A stretch of 64,000 nucleotides of DNA from Sphingomonadales bacterium. Lineage in GTDB: Bacteria; Pseudomonadota; Alphaproteobacteria; Sphingomonadales; Sphingomonadaceae. Each line of letters opens with the position of its first letter. Position 1 is the stretch's first letter. The position numbers and the translations under genes are program-made. Shown here piece after piece: positions 9,921-20,104 of the stretch. Under the pieces are notes generated by a model. It saw nothing but the letters and a program-made list of their open reading frames with translations, had not been told where the DNA came from and ran no database searches. The stretch is from positions 25,663-89,662 of the forward strand of contig JAACPW010000017.1 in the NCBI GenBank assembly GCA_009995225.1, given 5' to 3'.

Positions 9921-12683
9921 ATGTTCAACGCCCTCGTCAAATCGGTCTTCGGTTCCTCGAACGAACGCTACATCAAATCCGCCCGCAAGGTCATCGCCCA
10001 GATCAATGCGCTCGAACCCGAGCTTCAGGCGTTGACCGATGCCGAGATCCAGGGCCAGACCGCCAAGCTGCGCGCAATGATCGATAAGGGTGCCAGCCTC
10101 GACGATGTCATGCCCGAAGCCTTCGCCACGGTGCGCGAAGCATCGGTCCGCGTCTTCGGGATGCGCCATTTCGACGTGCAGTTGATCGGCGGCCTCGTGC
10201 TGCACCGCGGCGAGATCGCGGAGATGCGCACGGGCGAAGGCAAGACGCTGATGGCGACGCTGGCGGTCTATCTCAACGCGCTCGAAGGCAAGGGCGTACA
10301 CGTGGTGACGGTGAACGATTACCTCGCCCGGCGCGATGCGGCCGAGATGGGCAAGCTTTACAATTGGCTCGGCCTGACGGTCGGCGTGATCGTCCCCGGA
10401 ATGCCCGAAGAGTTCAAGCGCGACGCCTACAACGCCGACATCACCTACGGCACCAACAACGAATTCGGTTTCGACTACCTGCGCGACAACATGAAGCATG
10501 AACGCAGCGCGATGGCGCAGCGGCCGTTCAACTTCGCGATTGTCGATGAAGTGGATTCGATCCTGATCGACGAAGCGCGCACCCCGCTGATCATTTCCGG
10601 ACCGACCGAGGACAAGTCCGACCTCTATGTTTCGCTTGATCAGGTGGCACGCGAAATCCCGGTCGAATGGCTCGACATCGATGAGAAGGTGAAGCGCGTC
10701 CAGCTCACCGAAGACGGCATGGAAGAGGTTGAGAAGCTCCTGCTGGAGAAGGGCCTGCTTGCGACCGAAAACCTGTTCGATGTCGAAAACACGCAGGTCG
10801 TCCACCACCTCGATCAGGCGCTGGTCGCCAATTTCGGGCGCAAGCGCGATACCGATTACATCGTCAAGGACGGCAAGGTCGTCATCATCGACGAATTCAC
10901 CGGCCGCATGATGGATGGGCGCCGCTGGTCGAACGGTCTGCACCAGGCGGTCGAAGCCAAGGAAGGCGTGCGCATCGAGCCGGAGAACCAGACGCTCGCC
11001 TCGATCACCTTCCAGAACTATTTCCGGATGTATCCCAAACTGTCCGGCATGACCGGCACCGCCGCCACCGAGGCGGCAGAGTTCTGGGACATCTACAAGG
11101 TCGGCGTGGTCGAAATCCCGACCAATCTGCCCGTCGCCCGCATCGATGACGAAGACGAGTTCTACAAGAACATCACCGACAAATTCAGCGCCATCGCCAA
11201 AGCGATCAAGGAAAAGCAGGAGATCGGCCAGCCCGTGCTGGTCGGCACGGTGTCGATCGAGAAATCCGAATTGCTCAGCCAGTTTCTCGACAAGGAGGGG
11301 GTGGAGCACTCGGTCCTCAACGCCCGCTTCCATGAACAAGAAGCGCGCATCGTGGCGCAGGCCGGGCGGCTTGGCGCCGTGACCATCGCCACCAACATGG
11401 CCGGCCGCGGGACCGACATTCAGCTGGGCGGCAACCTGGAATATCGCGTTCTCGATGAACTCGGCGACATGCCCGAAGGGCCGGAGCGCGAAGCCGCCGT
11501 CGCGCGCATCAAGGCGGAGATTTCGGCGGAAAAGGAACAGGTCAAGCAGGCCGGCGGCCTGTTCGTGCTGGGCACCGAACGCCACGAATCGCGCCGGATC
11601 GATAACCAGTTGCGCGGCCGTTCGGGCCGTCAGGGCGATCCGGGTCTTTCGCGGTTCTACCTGTGCCTTGAAGACGATCTGCTGCGCATCTTTGGCCCGG
11701 ACACGCTGTTCTCCAAGATGATGAACTCCAACCTTGCCGATGGCGAGGCGATCGGTTCCAAGTGGTTGTCCAAGGCGATCGAGACCGCCCAGAAAAAGGT
11801 CGAAGCGCGCAACTACGATATGCGCAAGCAGGTCGTGCAATATGATGACGTGATGAACGACCAGCGCAAGGTCGTCTATGAACAGCGCGCCGAGATCATG
11901 GACGCCGAGGCGGTTGACGATGTCGTGGTCGATATGCGGCACGACACCGTCAACGCAATCGTCGGCACCGCATGCCCGCCGGGCTCCTACCCCGAACAGT
12001 GGGATATTGCTGGCCTCAAGACGCGCAGCGAAGAGGTTTTCGGCTTCCAGCCGCCGGTCGATGAATGGCTCGGCGAGGATGAGGTCGAGCCCGATCTGAT
12101 CGAAGAAAAACTGCGCGCGCTGACCGATGAGATGACGGAAACGAAGGTTTCGCGTTCCGATCCGGGAATCTGGCGGGTCGTGGAAAAGGATATTCTGCTG
12201 CGCCAGCTTGATCACCACTGGAAAGAACATCTCGCCACGCTCGATGCGCTGCGTCAGGTGATCTGGATGCGCGGCATTGCGCAAAAGCAGCCGATCAACG
12301 AATACAAGCAGGAAGCCTTTGCTTTGTTCGAGACGATGCTCGAAACCCTGCGGGAAGAGGTCACGAAAATCCTGTTCCGTGCCGAGCTTCGGGTCGAGGC
12401 GCCTCAGCCTCTAGGCCTGCCCGAATTGCCCGATTTCCTGACGGGCCATATCGATCCCTTCACCGGACTCGACAATTCGGCGGACGGCGATGGTTCGGAA
12501 CTGCGCCCGGAACTGTTCGGCTCGCTGGCGGGCAGCCCGCGTGCGGCATCGGGGCCGGGCGGGGCGAATAGCGACAATCCTTATGCAAATCTGGAAATCA
12601 GCCGCAACGCACCGTGCCCATGTGGATCGGGCAGCAAGTACAAACATTGCCACGGCGCAATCAACGCTTCGCAAATCGCTTGA
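9921..12683 (+). CDS. secA: preprotein translocase subunit SecA
   Basis: SecA, 920 residues, is the ATPase motor that drives unfolded preproteins through SecYEG. Visible are Walker [11 protein letters not shown] (about residues 97-106), the [15 protein letters not shown] motif II region, [19 protein letters not shown] and [11 protein letters not shown]. The C-terminal SEC-C zinc motif [14 protein letters not shown] lies near 899-912 and binds zinc and SecB. The length is normal for alphaproteobacteria. It is convergent to nothing nearby and is followed after 32 nt by a TauE/SafE permease. Confidence 0.98.
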   Translation: MFNALVKSVFGSSNERYIKSARKVIAQINALEPELQALTDAEIQGQTAKLRAMIDKGASLDDVMPEAFATVREASVRVFGMRHFDVQLIGGLVLHRGEIAEMRTGEGKTLMATLAVYLNALEGKGVHVVTVNDYLARRDAAEMGKLYNWLGLTVGVIVPGMPEEFKRDAYNADITYGTNNEFGFDYLRDNMKHERSAMAQRPFNFAIVDEVDSILIDEARTPLIISGPTEDKSDLYVSLDQVAREIPVEWLDIDEKVKRVQLTEDGMEEVEKLLLEKGLLATENLFDVENTQVVHHLDQALVANFGRKRDTDYIVKDGKVVIIDEFTGRMMDGRRWSNGLHQAVEAKEGVRIEPENQTLASITFQNYFRMYPKLSGMTGTAATEAAEFWDIYKVGVVEIPTNLPVARIDDEDEFYKNITDKFSAIAKAIKEKQEIGQPVLVGTVSIEKSELLSQFLDKEGVEHSVLNARFHEQEARIVAQAGRLGAVTIATNMAGRGTDIQLGGNLEYRVLDELGDMPEGPEREAAVARIKAEISAEKEQVKQAGGLFVLGTERHESRRIDNQLRGRSGRQGDPGLSRFYLCLEDDLLRIFGPDTLFSKMMNSNLADGEAIGSKWLSKAIETAQKKVEARNYDMRKQVVQYDDVMNDQRKVVYEQRAEIMDAEAVDDVVVDMRHDTVNAIVGTACPPGSYPEQWDIAGLKTRSEEVFGFQPPVDEWLGEDEVEPDLIEEKLRALTDEMTETKVSRSDPGIWRVVEKDILLRQLDHHWKEHLATLDALRQVIWMRGIAQKQPINEYKQEAFALFETMLETLREEVTKILFRAELRVEAPQPLGLPELPDFLTGHIDPFTGLDNSADGDGSELRPELFGSLAGSPRAASGPGGANSDNPYANLEISRNAPCPCGSGSKYKHCHGAINASQIA

Positions 12684-12715
12684 CGGGCGCAGGTGAAGCT
12701 TAGAGCGGGGCGGTG

Positions 12716-13471
12716 ATGATCGGGGCGGTTCCGGCGCTGCTGGCGTTTTCCTTCCTTGTGACCGCGTTGCTTTACGCCAGCGTGGGCTTCGGGGGCGGGT
12801 CTACCTACTCTGCGCTGCTTGCCTTATCGGGGCTGGATTACCGGTTGTTGCCGCTGGTTTCGCTGGCGTGCAACATTCTGGTGGTGCTCGGCGGTTCCAT
12901 CCGCTTTGCGCGCGCGGGTCTTGTCCCGTGGAAAAAGGCGCTTGTGATCGTGGCCCTTGGCGCTCCGGCCAGCTTTGTGGGCGGACTGACCCCGATCAAG
13001 GAGGTGACATTCCTCACACTGCTTGGCGTCAGTCTCGTGCTTACGAGCCTGACGATGCTGATACCGGTGCGCAAAAGCGTGGATGGCGCGCCGACCATGC
13101 TGGCGCGGTGGATGCCGATTGCCGCCGCGCCGCTTGGCTATCTTGCCGGGCTTGTCGGAATCGGTGGGGGGATATTTCTGGCGCCGTTGCTGCATCTGGC
13201 GCGGTGGAACGAAGCGCGCGGGATTGCGGCCACGGCGAGCCTGTTTATCTTCGTCAATTCGCTGTTCGGCCTCGCGGGCCAGATGCTCAAGAACGGCCCC
13301 GACCTGTTCGGCCAGGCTATTGGCGCGGCACTGCCGTTACTGATTGCGGTTGTGATTGGCGGTCAGATCGGCAGCCTGATGGCTTCGCGCCTGCTCCCGC
13401 CCCAGTGGATCCGGCGGCTGACCGCTCTGCTGGTTCTGGTGGTAGGAATACGATTGCTGGCGGGTTTGTAA
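12716..13471 (+). CDS. sulfite exporter TauE/SafE family membrane protein
   Basis: A 251-residue integral membrane protein of the TauE/SafE (DUF81) family, with about seven to eight hydrophobic segments. The two family repeats are visible as YASVGFGGGSTYSALL near the N-terminus and GLVGIGGGIFLAPLL in the middle. Family members export or import sulfite, sulfoacetate or other organic anions; the substrate here is unknown. The ATG at 12716 is chosen over the adjacent in-frame GTG at 12713. Confidence 0.88.
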   Translation: MIGAVPALLAFSFLVTALLYASVGFGGGSTYSALLALSGLDYRLLPLVSLACNILVVLGGSIRFARAGLVPWKKALVIVALGAPASFVGGLTPIKEVTFLTLLGVSLVLTSLTMLIPVRKSVDGAPTMLARWMPIAAAPLGYLAGLVGIGGGIFLAPLLHLARWNEARGIAATASLFIFVNSLFGLAGQMLKNGPDLFGQAIGAALPLLIAVVIGGQIGSLMASRLLPPQWIRRLTALLVLVVGIRLLAGL

Positions 13472-13598
13472 GTCCGCTGCGGGAAGATGCGGCCCGAATG
13501 CGGTTTCATCGGCGCGAGAGGGACGAAAAACAGACTGCGATTGCGTCTCGACACGGCGCGTCTCGACACGGGCCGATCCTTTCACCAGTGTCGGCGCG

Positions 13599-14345
13599 AT
13601 GAAGCCTGCTTTCCTGTTCCAGAGACCACAACACCTCCATCTCGCGTGGTTGGCGGTGGTATTGACGGCGGTCGCACTGCCGATTGCTGGAATGATGTTT
13701 GCAGCTTCGCGCGGTTCGGTTGCGCAGGCTCCGATTGTCGGTGCGATCCTATCAGTCAGCCTGATGGGGGCCGGCATGATTGGCGCGGCCGCATCCGGGC
13801 GTTTGTGGGTTGGCGTGCTGGTGGCCCTTGTGACAGGTGCGGGCGCCCTTTTCGTGGGGCACGGTCTGGAGGTGTGGCCGGTGGGGTATCCGCTCTCGCT
13901 CATGCTGGTCATCGTCATCGCCAGTGTCAGCTTTGCGGTGCGTGGTGCGCTGTTTGCCCGCAGCGCAGGAGACAAGGGCTGGTGGATCGCCTTGGGTGTA
14001 GTCTCCGGTGAGGCGGCCATGCTGGCAACAGCCTCGGCATTGCCGGGCGCCTTGCCCGACGGGCTGTTGGTCTTGCTGCCGGCGCAATGGGCCAATGTCG
14101 CACTGCAGAACGCGTTCACCGGCGCAGGCGCCTGTGCAGGAAGTGCGGTTTTGTTGGCCCTTGGCGGTACTGCCGCCGCGACGTGGATTGTCATCAGGTT
14201 ATGGCCCCGTCGGTGGCCCTATCTGATCATGTTCACGGCGTGGCTTGGATTGTCGGCGCTGGTCTGGCACGAATCGACGGATGCGGGCGTTCCGGATGTC
14301 TCTGCGCAGTCCGGCATGGCTGCCCGTCTTGCGGGCGCACCTTGA
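13599..14345 (+). CDS. multi-pass membrane protein, unknown function
   Basis: A 248-residue protein with six or seven hydrophobic segments (roughly residues 18-39, 44-67, 69-90, 97-119, 128-152, 175-200 and 206-223). I recognise no family motif and no catalytic signature. It is rightward and follows the TauE/SafE gene after 127 nt, so it may have its own promoter. The ribosome binding site is weak. Coding potential rests on the consistent hydrophobic pattern. Confidence 0.65.
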   Translation: MKPAFLFQRPQHLHLAWLAVVLTAVALPIAGMMFAASRGSVAQAPIVGAILSVSLMGAGMIGAAASGRLWVGVLVALVTGAGALFVGHGLEVWPVGYPLSLMLVIVIASVSFAVRGALFARSAGDKGWWIALGVVSGEAAMLATASALPGALPDGLLVLLPAQWANVALQNAFTGAGACAGSAVLLALGGTAAATWIVIRLWPRRWPYLIMFTAWLGLSALVWHESTDAGVPDVSAQSGMAARLAGAP

Positions 14346-14506
14346 TTGACGCACGGCTCGGCTTAGCCACCCCGCCCATCGCACCCGGCGATGGAACATC
14401 GCGCTGTCATTCCCGCTTACCTTGACAAGCTGCACGTCGCAGCCGCGCTGCGGACGCCATTGCGTTCTTGCAGTTGCTCAATTTCAAAAATGCAAGAGGA
14501 CGACAT

Positions 14507-15886
14507 ATGTCAGTCATCACGACACGCAATCCCGCCACAGGCGAACAGCTTGAAACCTATCCGCTTGACGATGAAGCCAAGGCCTTCGCGAAGATCGAAG
14601 CAGCGCAGGCAGCTTACCTTGATTGGCGCCACAAGTCGCACGAAGAACGCGCGCCCTATCTGCGTAAGATAGCCGCAGCCTTGCGCGAAAATACGGACAA
14701 GTTTGCCGATCTGATGACGCGCGAAATGGGCAAGCTGCTCCGCGACGGCAAAACCGAAATCGAACTGTGCGCGCGGATTTTCGAATACACTGCCGATAAC
14801 GGGCCGGAGATGCTGGCCGATGAGGAGCGCAAGCACAGCGGCGGCAAGAAGCGCGGGATCGTGACCTATTCGCCGATTGGCGTGATCTATTCCGTCCAGC
14901 CCTGGAACTTCCCGATCTACCAGCCGGTGCGCGTTCTCGCCGCCAATCTGATGGCGGGCAATGCGGTTATCCTGAAGCACGCATCCATCTGCACTGGCAG
15001 CGGTCTTTTGCTGCGCGATGTGTGCGTTGAAGCGGGCCTGCCGGAAGGCTTGTTCGAAGTGATCCTTGTCGGCCATGATCTGTCCGACAAGGTAATCGAG
15101 CATGATCTGATCCGTGCCGTCACCATGACCGGCAGCGACGGCGCAGGCAGCCATATAGGCGCGCTTGCCGCGAAGAACCTCAAGAAGACTGTGCTCGAGC
15201 TGGGATCGAATGATGCCTATCTGGTGCTTGAGGACGCGGATATCCTGCTGGCGGTGAAAACCTGCGTCCAAGGCCGCCTGTATAACAACGGCGAAACTTG
15301 CGTTTCGGCGAAGCGGTTTGTCGTGACGGAGGCGGTTTATGATGAATTCGTCTCGGCCTTCGTTGAACAGATGAAGGCGATCAAGATGGGCGATCCGATG
15401 AAGGACGACACCCAGCTTGGCCCGCTTTCCAGCCGCGAACAATTCGAGACAATTGAACGGCAAGTCCAGCAGAGCCTCGAAAAGGGCGCGACCCTGCTTT
15501 GCGGCGGTGATCCCGAAGATGGCGACACCTGCTATTACCCAGCGACCGTGCTGGCCGATTGCAAGCCTGGTATGCCAGCCCACGACGATGAGTTGTTTGG
15601 CCCCGTCGCCGCGATCATCCGGGCCAAGGATGATGAAGATGCGATGCGTATCGCCAATGCAAGCCGCTATGGCCTCGGAGGCGGCATTTTCACCAAGGAT
15701 GAGGACAAAGCCATTCGCCTTGCGCGTGATCACTTCGACACAGGCATGGTGCGCATCAATTCCTTTGGTGCGGCTGATCCTGCCATGCCGTTCGGCGGCG
15801 TGAAGAACTCGGGCTATGGGCGCGAACATGGCGGCTTCGGGATGATGGAGTTTGTGAACGCCAAGGCAATCTTCCTCCCGTCTTGA
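14507..15886 (+). CDS. NAD(P)-dependent succinate-semialdehyde dehydrogenase-like ALDH
   Basis: A 459-residue aldehyde dehydrogenase. The catalytic cysteine is in NNGETCVSAKRF, the general-base glutamate in LELGSNDAYLV, and the N-terminal fold shows QPWNFPIYQ. The ELGSNDA variant and overall length resemble the Sad/YneI (GabD1) branch, which oxidises succinate semialdehyde to succinate in GABA or putrescine catabolism. The ATG at 14507 is preceded by AAGAGGA; an upstream in-frame start adds a non-family extension. A polyamine-derived substrate would fit the nearby polyamine genes, but that is an inference. Confidence 0.88.
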   Translation: MSVITTRNPATGEQLETYPLDDEAKAFAKIEAAQAAYLDWRHKSHEERAPYLRKIAAALRENTDKFADLMTREMGKLLRDGKTEIELCARIFEYTADNGPEMLADEERKHSGGKKRGIVTYSPIGVIYSVQPWNFPIYQPVRVLAANLMAGNAVILKHASICTGSGLLLRDVCVEAGLPEGLFEVILVGHDLSDKVIEHDLIRAVTMTGSDGAGSHIGALAAKNLKKTVLELGSNDAYLVLEDADILLAVKTCVQGRLYNNGETCVSAKRFVVTEAVYDEFVSAFVEQMKAIKMGDPMKDDTQLGPLSSREQFETIERQVQQSLEKGATLLCGGDPEDGDTCYYPATVLADCKPGMPAHDDELFGPVAAIIRAKDDEDAMRIANASRYGLGGGIFTKDEDKAIRLARDHFDTGMVRINSFGAADPAMPFGGVKNSGYGREHGGFGMMEFVNAKAIFLPS

Positions 15887-15933
15887 GGCGCGGCGACCGG
15901 CCACACCCCACACAGCAATTTCGGAGACGACCG

Positions 15934-16539
15934 ATGAATATTCTTGTTGCCGGAGCGACCGGCAAAACCGGAACGCGGCTCGTAAAAGAGCTGCAAACGC
16001 GCGGACACACGCCAATCGCGCTTGTGCGTGCCAGCTCGGATACGGCTAGCCTGCCGGAAACGGTGCAACAGCGCGAGGGCGATCTTACCGACCTGGATGA
16101 CAATGTGACCGAAGGCTGTGACGTGGTGGTCTTTGCTGCGGGTGCAGGCGGCGGGTCATCCGAAGAAATGACCGACAAGGTTGACCGCGATGGTGCGATC
16201 AAGCTGATCGACATCGCCGCCAAGAACGGCGTGCGCCGCTTCGTCATGCTCAGCAGCATTGGCGCGGGCGATCCCGATCCCGGAAGTGACCTGGCGCACT
16301 ATCTTCAGGCCAAGCACGCGGCGGACGAGCATCTCATGGCGGCTTCGCTGGAATATGCGATCCTGCGCCCTGTAGCGTTGACCAGTTCTGATGGCGGTGG
16401 CGAGGTTCGGCTGGGCGAAGATGTCGATCCGCAAGGTCAGGCCGCGCGCGGCGATGTTGCAAGGTTGCTGGCGGATGCGGTCGAAGACCCGGAATGGGCG
16501 GGCCGGGTGACGCGGATGGAAAGCATCTCGCAAGTTTGA
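15934..16539 (+). CDS. NAD(P)-binding atypical SDR protein
   Basis: A 201-residue Rossmann-fold protein of the atypical short-chain dehydrogenase type (NmrA/YwnB-like). The nucleotide-binding loop GATGKTG is at residues 7-13. The Tyr-Lys dyad is not conserved, as usual for this subgroup, which includes flavin reductases and redox sensors. The start at 15934 follows a CGGAGACG ribosome binding site; the upstream in-frame ATG would overlap the dehydrogenase gene. It lies 47 nt after the ALDH gene and may be co-transcribed. Confidence 0.82.
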   Translation: MNILVAGATGKTGTRLVKELQTRGHTPIALVRASSDTASLPETVQQREGDLTDLDDNVTEGCDVVVFAAGAGGGSSEEMTDKVDRDGAIKLIDIAAKNGVRRFVMLSSIGAGDPDPGSDLAHYLQAKHAADEHLMAASLEYAILRPVALTSSDGGGEVRLGEDVDPQGQAARGDVARLLADAVEDPEWAGRVTRMESISQV

Positions 16540-16565
16540 CGGACGCGAATGATCAAGGGTAGACG

Positions 16566-18074
16566 TCAGGCGGCCTTGGTTTTTTCATCGGGATCCGGGA
16601 TGCCGGGAACCATGATGATCCGGTCGCCCCCGAACTCTTCGCGGATCACGATCAAGCCGCTGCGCTCCAGATGATCGAGCAGGCGGCGAATCCGGCTGGG
16701 AGAGGAACTGCCATAAAGCCGTGCCAGCTCCTCTTCATCCGGCATGGGATCGCCCAGCACTTCGGCAATGACCATCGCGACATAGGGCGCAAGCACATCG
16801 TCGTCGACGCCGGAAATCATGGCTTCGACCCGCGACCGTGTTGCGCCGGTTAGCCGCGACAAGCCGCCAATTTCGCACGCGAACAGGTGCCGGAAGCGGG
16901 CCAGGTCAATCTGCGCGCTGGCTACACCTTGCTGCCGGCAGCGGATTGCAAAGTCACGGAACAACGAGGTCGCCGGGCGGAAGGTTGCGCCATCGCTTGC
17001 AGCAAGGTCGCGCACAATGTCTTCGATGCTTGCCGCCGGCGTGGAAGGGGTGGGCGCGGGCAAGGACTTGGGTTGCGACGGCACGGCGACTGCCTCGGGC
17101 TCGGCCTCACGCGGAGCCGCAGGCGGCAAGGTTGCCACCGTGCGCAGCGCCTGTTCAAGGTCGAGCGCCGGGCGTGGTGGCGGCACAGGGCGGCGGACCA
17201 CCGGATCGCTCGCCGCCTCCGACAGACGATCCGTCAGCAAAGCTTCCATGGCATCGCCATCGGCATCCGGCAGCGGAAGAAGGCCCGCGCCGCCGCTGCG
17301 TCCGCCAGTGCGCACCGGGCCGACATTCACCGCCACCGGGCGGCGGCTGATCGCGGGGCCGAGGCCTAGAAACTGCCCCCGCTGCAGGTCACGAATGCGT
17401 TCGGCCTGTCGTCGATCCATGCCGAGCAGGTCCGCTGCGCGCTGCATGTCGATATCGAGGAAGGTGCGCCCCATCAGGAAGTTGCTGGCTTCGGCCGCGA
17501 CATTCTTGGCGAGCTTTGCAAGGCGCTGTGTCGCCACGATCCCGGCAAGCCCGCGTTTGCGACCGCGGCACATCAGGTTGGTCATGGCAGACAGCGTCAG
17601 GCGGCGCGTGTCGTCGCTCATCTCGCCGGCAGCCGCAGGCGCGAACATCTGCGCTTCGTCCACCACCACCAACGCGGGATACCAATGCTCGCGCGGCGCA
17701 TCGAACAGCGCGGTCAGGAACAGCGCAGCGCAGCGGATCTGCTGTTCCACCTCAAGTTCGTCGAGTGTCAGCACCACCGAGGCGCGGTGCTGCCGCACGC
17801 GGGCCGCCAGCTCCTCGATCTCGCGCGGGGAATAGGCCGCGCCGTCGATCACCACGTGGTCAAAGGCATCCGCCAGCGTGACGAAGTCGCCCTCCGGATC
17901 GATCACCACCTGTTGAACCTGTCCGGCACATTCCTCCAGCAAACGGCGCAAGAGGTGCGACTTTCCCGACCCGGAATTGCCCTGCACCAGCAGACGGGTG
18001 GCGAGCAGCTCCTCAAGGTCAATGGCAACCGTGTGCCGCCCCGCGTCCTGGCCAATGTCGATATGTGCGCTCAC
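16566..18074 (-). CDS. HerA-like ATP-binding protein
   Basis: A 502-residue P-loop ATPase of the HerA/FtsK type. Walker A is GNSGSGKSH near residue 33, Walker B is ALVVVDEAQMFAP near 130, and IVATQRLAKLAKNVAAEASN matches the sensor/arginine region of the HerA/DUF853 group. The middle (about 270-350) is Pro/Ala-rich and probably a linker. The C-terminus carries a winged-helix-like segment with LYGSSSPSRIRRLLDHLERSGL. HerA relatives pump DNA with NurA-type nucleases, but no NurA lies next to it. Role unknown; DNA processing is likely. Confidence 0.8.
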   Translation of the reverse strand: MSAHIDIGQDAGRHTVAIDLEELLATRLLVQGNSGSGKSHLLRRLLEECAGQVQQVVIDPEGDFVTLADAFDHVVIDGAAYSPREIEELAARVRQHRASVVLTLDELEVEQQIRCAALFLTALFDAPREHWYPALVVVDEAQMFAPAAAGEMSDDTRRLTLSAMTNLMCRGRKRGLAGIVATQRLAKLAKNVAAEASNFLMGRTFLDIDMQRAADLLGMDRRQAERIRDLQRGQFLGLGPAISRRPVAVNVGPVRTGGRSGGAGLLPLPDADGDAMEALLTDRLSEAASDPVVRRPVPPPRPALDLEQALRTVATLPPAAPREAEPEAVAVPSQPKSLPAPTPSTPAASIEDIVRDLAASDGATFRPATSLFRDFAIRCRQQGVASAQIDLARFRHLFACEIGGLSRLTGATRSRVEAMISGVDDDVLAPYVAMVIAEVLGDPMPDEEELARLYGSSSPSRIRRLLDHLERSGLIVIREEFGGDRIIMVPGIPDPDEKTKAA

Positions 18075-18158
18075 ACCTTGGGGATTAGGGGGCAGGGCGC
18101 GTGAGGCAAAGGCGCGATAGCGGGTTATCCAGCGATTCGATCCCCGATCAGGCCCCCA

Positions 18159-18797
18159 TCAGGCGCTCAGCACGTGCAGCTGGTAATATCCCAGCGGCCC
18201 CCGCCGGCTTTCCAGCCGTAGCCCGCGGGCATGGGCGATCCGCGCAGCCGCCGCGGGGAGAGCCGCGCGAGGTTCCACGTGAAACTTTGCAAGCCACCCC
18301 CTGAGCAGGGACTGGAAAGGGCTAGGGAGGCCCGAAAGGTCACCAAAATCGACCACGTGGAGCTGGCCGCCACCGGCCAGAAAGCTCGCCGCGTGATCCA
18401 GCGCGTTTTCCCAGTCCGGGATCATGGAAAGCGAATAGGACAGCACGATCCGCTCGAACGCAGGCTCGCCCAGCAGGCCCTGCGGATCGAAAGCACACGC
18501 ATCGCTTTCGCCCAGCCGCGCCTCGGCGCCCAATGCGGCGCGGGCGCTTTTCAGCATTTCGGCGGAGATATCGAGGCCGAACAGACGCACCCCGGCCCAC
18601 GCCTTGCCGACCTTGGCGAGATTACGGCCCGTGCCGCAGGCGACTTCGAGCACCCGCATGCCCGGCCGCGCACTCAGCCCGGCAATCAGCGTGTCCCGCC
18701 CAAACAGGTAATATTTGCGCGTCAGATCATAGATGTGGCGCTGCCCGCGATAGACTTCGTCCATCAGTGCGGCATGAGAGGGGCTCACACTCGCCAT
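18159..18797 (-). CDS. btaB: S-adenosylmethionine-dependent methyltransferase, BtaB-like
   Basis: A 212-residue class I methyltransferase. The SAM-binding motif I is VLEVACGTGRNL near residues 45-56. The start ATG at 18797 overlaps the stop of the upstream btaA-like gene by one base. Such a small methyltransferase directly after a DUF3419 gene matches BtaB, which trimethylates diacylglyceryl-homoserine to the betaine lipid DGTS. A longer upstream start would overlap btaA by 90 nt and is rejected. The functional call depends mainly on the neighbour. Confidence 0.82.
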   Translation of the reverse strand: MASVSPSHAALMDEVYRGQRHIYDLTRKYYLFGRDTLIAGLSARPGMRVLEVACGTGRNLAKVGKAWAGVRLFGLDISAEMLKSARAALGAEARLGESDACAFDPQGLLGEPAFERIVLSYSLSMIPDWENALDHAASFLAGGGQLHVVDFGDLSGLPSPFQSLLRGWLAKFHVEPRAALPAAAARIAHARGLRLESRRGPLGYYQLHVLSA

Positions 18798-20011
18798 CAG
18801 ATCAGCTCGTACACATGGACGCCGCCATAAATCGACGAGCGGTCGCGGCGCGTCAGATCGGCGGAGGTTTCGTCCAGATAGTGCCACTTCGACAGGATCG
18901 CGTCATCCAGACGCCCGGTCAGCAGGCTGGGTTCGGCAGCGGTGCGGAACAGCACGCGGGCACCGGGGCGGCTGGCGCGGGTGATCTTGCTCCACAGATC
19001 GTCAAGCTGCGCGTTATTCATCCAGTCCTGCGCATCGAGCAGCACGAAACGGTCCATGCTCGCTTCCTCGCGCGCGGCGATCCAGTCCACCATGTTGGCG
19101 CGGGTGACCTCCAGCCGGTCAACCCGCGCCTTCATCGCTTCCCAGTTGGCGCGCTGGAGATAGGGGGGCAGCGGGGCGTTCTCCGCACGGCTGTATCCCC
19201 GCCCGAAGGCCTGCCAGGCGAAGTAGTTGTCCTTCACTGCGAAATCGCAGGCGAGCTTTTCCAGCCGCCGCCGCAGCACTTCGGCCATGCGTTCGTCGCC
19301 TGCCAGATGCTCGAACTGCGCCGGTGGAATGCCCAGGCCGAACAGCGAGGCAGGCTGGTCGGTCAGCCAGCGGATGAACCGCTTTTCGAACACCGGGGCC
19401 AGTTCACGCTCGAACACGGCGCGCTGCTCTTCCAAGGTTTGCGCTTCCAGCACCTTCGACAGGTCGATCTTGTAAAGCTTCGCAAAGACGTGCGCCAAGC
19501 CGATGAAATTGCCGAGCAATCCCTTGCGATAAATCCCGCGCGTGAAGTACGAGATACGCCGCCGCCCGCGAATGTCGCGCTTTTCCCAATAGGCGCGACT
19601 GACCACGTCAAGATGGGGCGCGATCATGGTCGAGTAGACTTCCGCGTTTTCCTTGTGATCGGCGTGCGCGAAGAAGCGGTGGAAGCGTTCGTAGTTGGGC
19701 AGGTGCTTGATCGCCGCGATCTTCAACTGGCCGAGCGCGACGTGCGCGTGGTTCAGATCGACGGCGGTCACGCTCTCGGGATTGGCGGTGAGATAGGACA
19801 GCGCATTGCAGCTGCCGCTGGCGATGCACATGACACGGCTATCGGGCTGGATGTCGAGCCCTTCCATATCCACCACCGGGTCTTCCCAGATCTGGGCATA
19901 GACCAGCCCTTTGAAGGCGAGCGCGAAGGCCTTGTCGAGCAGCTTGTCGCTGACCTTTGCGTCCTTGCGGATCACCGCATCCTCGATGATCCGCTTTGCC
20001 TGAGTTGCCAT
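18797..20011 (-). CDS. btaA: DUF3419 protein, BtaA-like 3-amino-3-carboxypropyltransferase
   Basis: A 404-residue DUF3419 protein. BtaA moves the 3-amino-3-carboxypropyl group of S-adenosylmethionine to diacylglycerol, the first step of betaine-lipid (DGTS) synthesis at the membrane. Visible are AQIWEDPVVDMEGL near the N-terminus, a SAM-binding segment CIASGSCNALSYL, and AVDLNHAHVALG. The gene is followed without a gap by the methyltransferase. Phosphate limitation commonly induces this pair in other alphaproteobacteria, but no Pho box could be assigned here. Confidence 0.86.
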   Translation of the reverse strand: MATQAKRIIEDAVIRKDAKVSDKLLDKAFALAFKGLVYAQIWEDPVVDMEGLDIQPDSRVMCIASGSCNALSYLTANPESVTAVDLNHAHVALGQLKIAAIKHLPNYERFHRFFAHADHKENAEVYSTMIAPHLDVVSRAYWEKRDIRGRRRISYFTRGIYRKGLLGNFIGLAHVFAKLYKIDLSKVLEAQTLEEQRAVFERELAPVFEKRFIRWLTDQPASLFGLGIPPAQFEHLAGDERMAEVLRRRLEKLACDFAVKDNYFAWQAFGRGYSRAENAPLPPYLQRANWEAMKARVDRLEVTRANMVDWIAAREEASMDRFVLLDAQDWMNNAQLDDLWSKITRASRPGARVLFRTAAEPSLLTGRLDDAILSKWHYLDETSADLTRRDRSSIYGGVHVYELI

Positions 20012-20104
20012 CTGACCGGGGTGTCCTTGTTGCGTTGTCAGGGTCTGTTGTCAGGCAGGGGTCATATGGCCCGCGCATGTCGGCTGTGTGACGCTTTCCA
20101 CAGA

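Noticed and set aside
9858..12284. 808-codon open frame opposite secA
   Set aside because: Antisense to the conserved SecA sequence; amino-acid composition is not protein-like.
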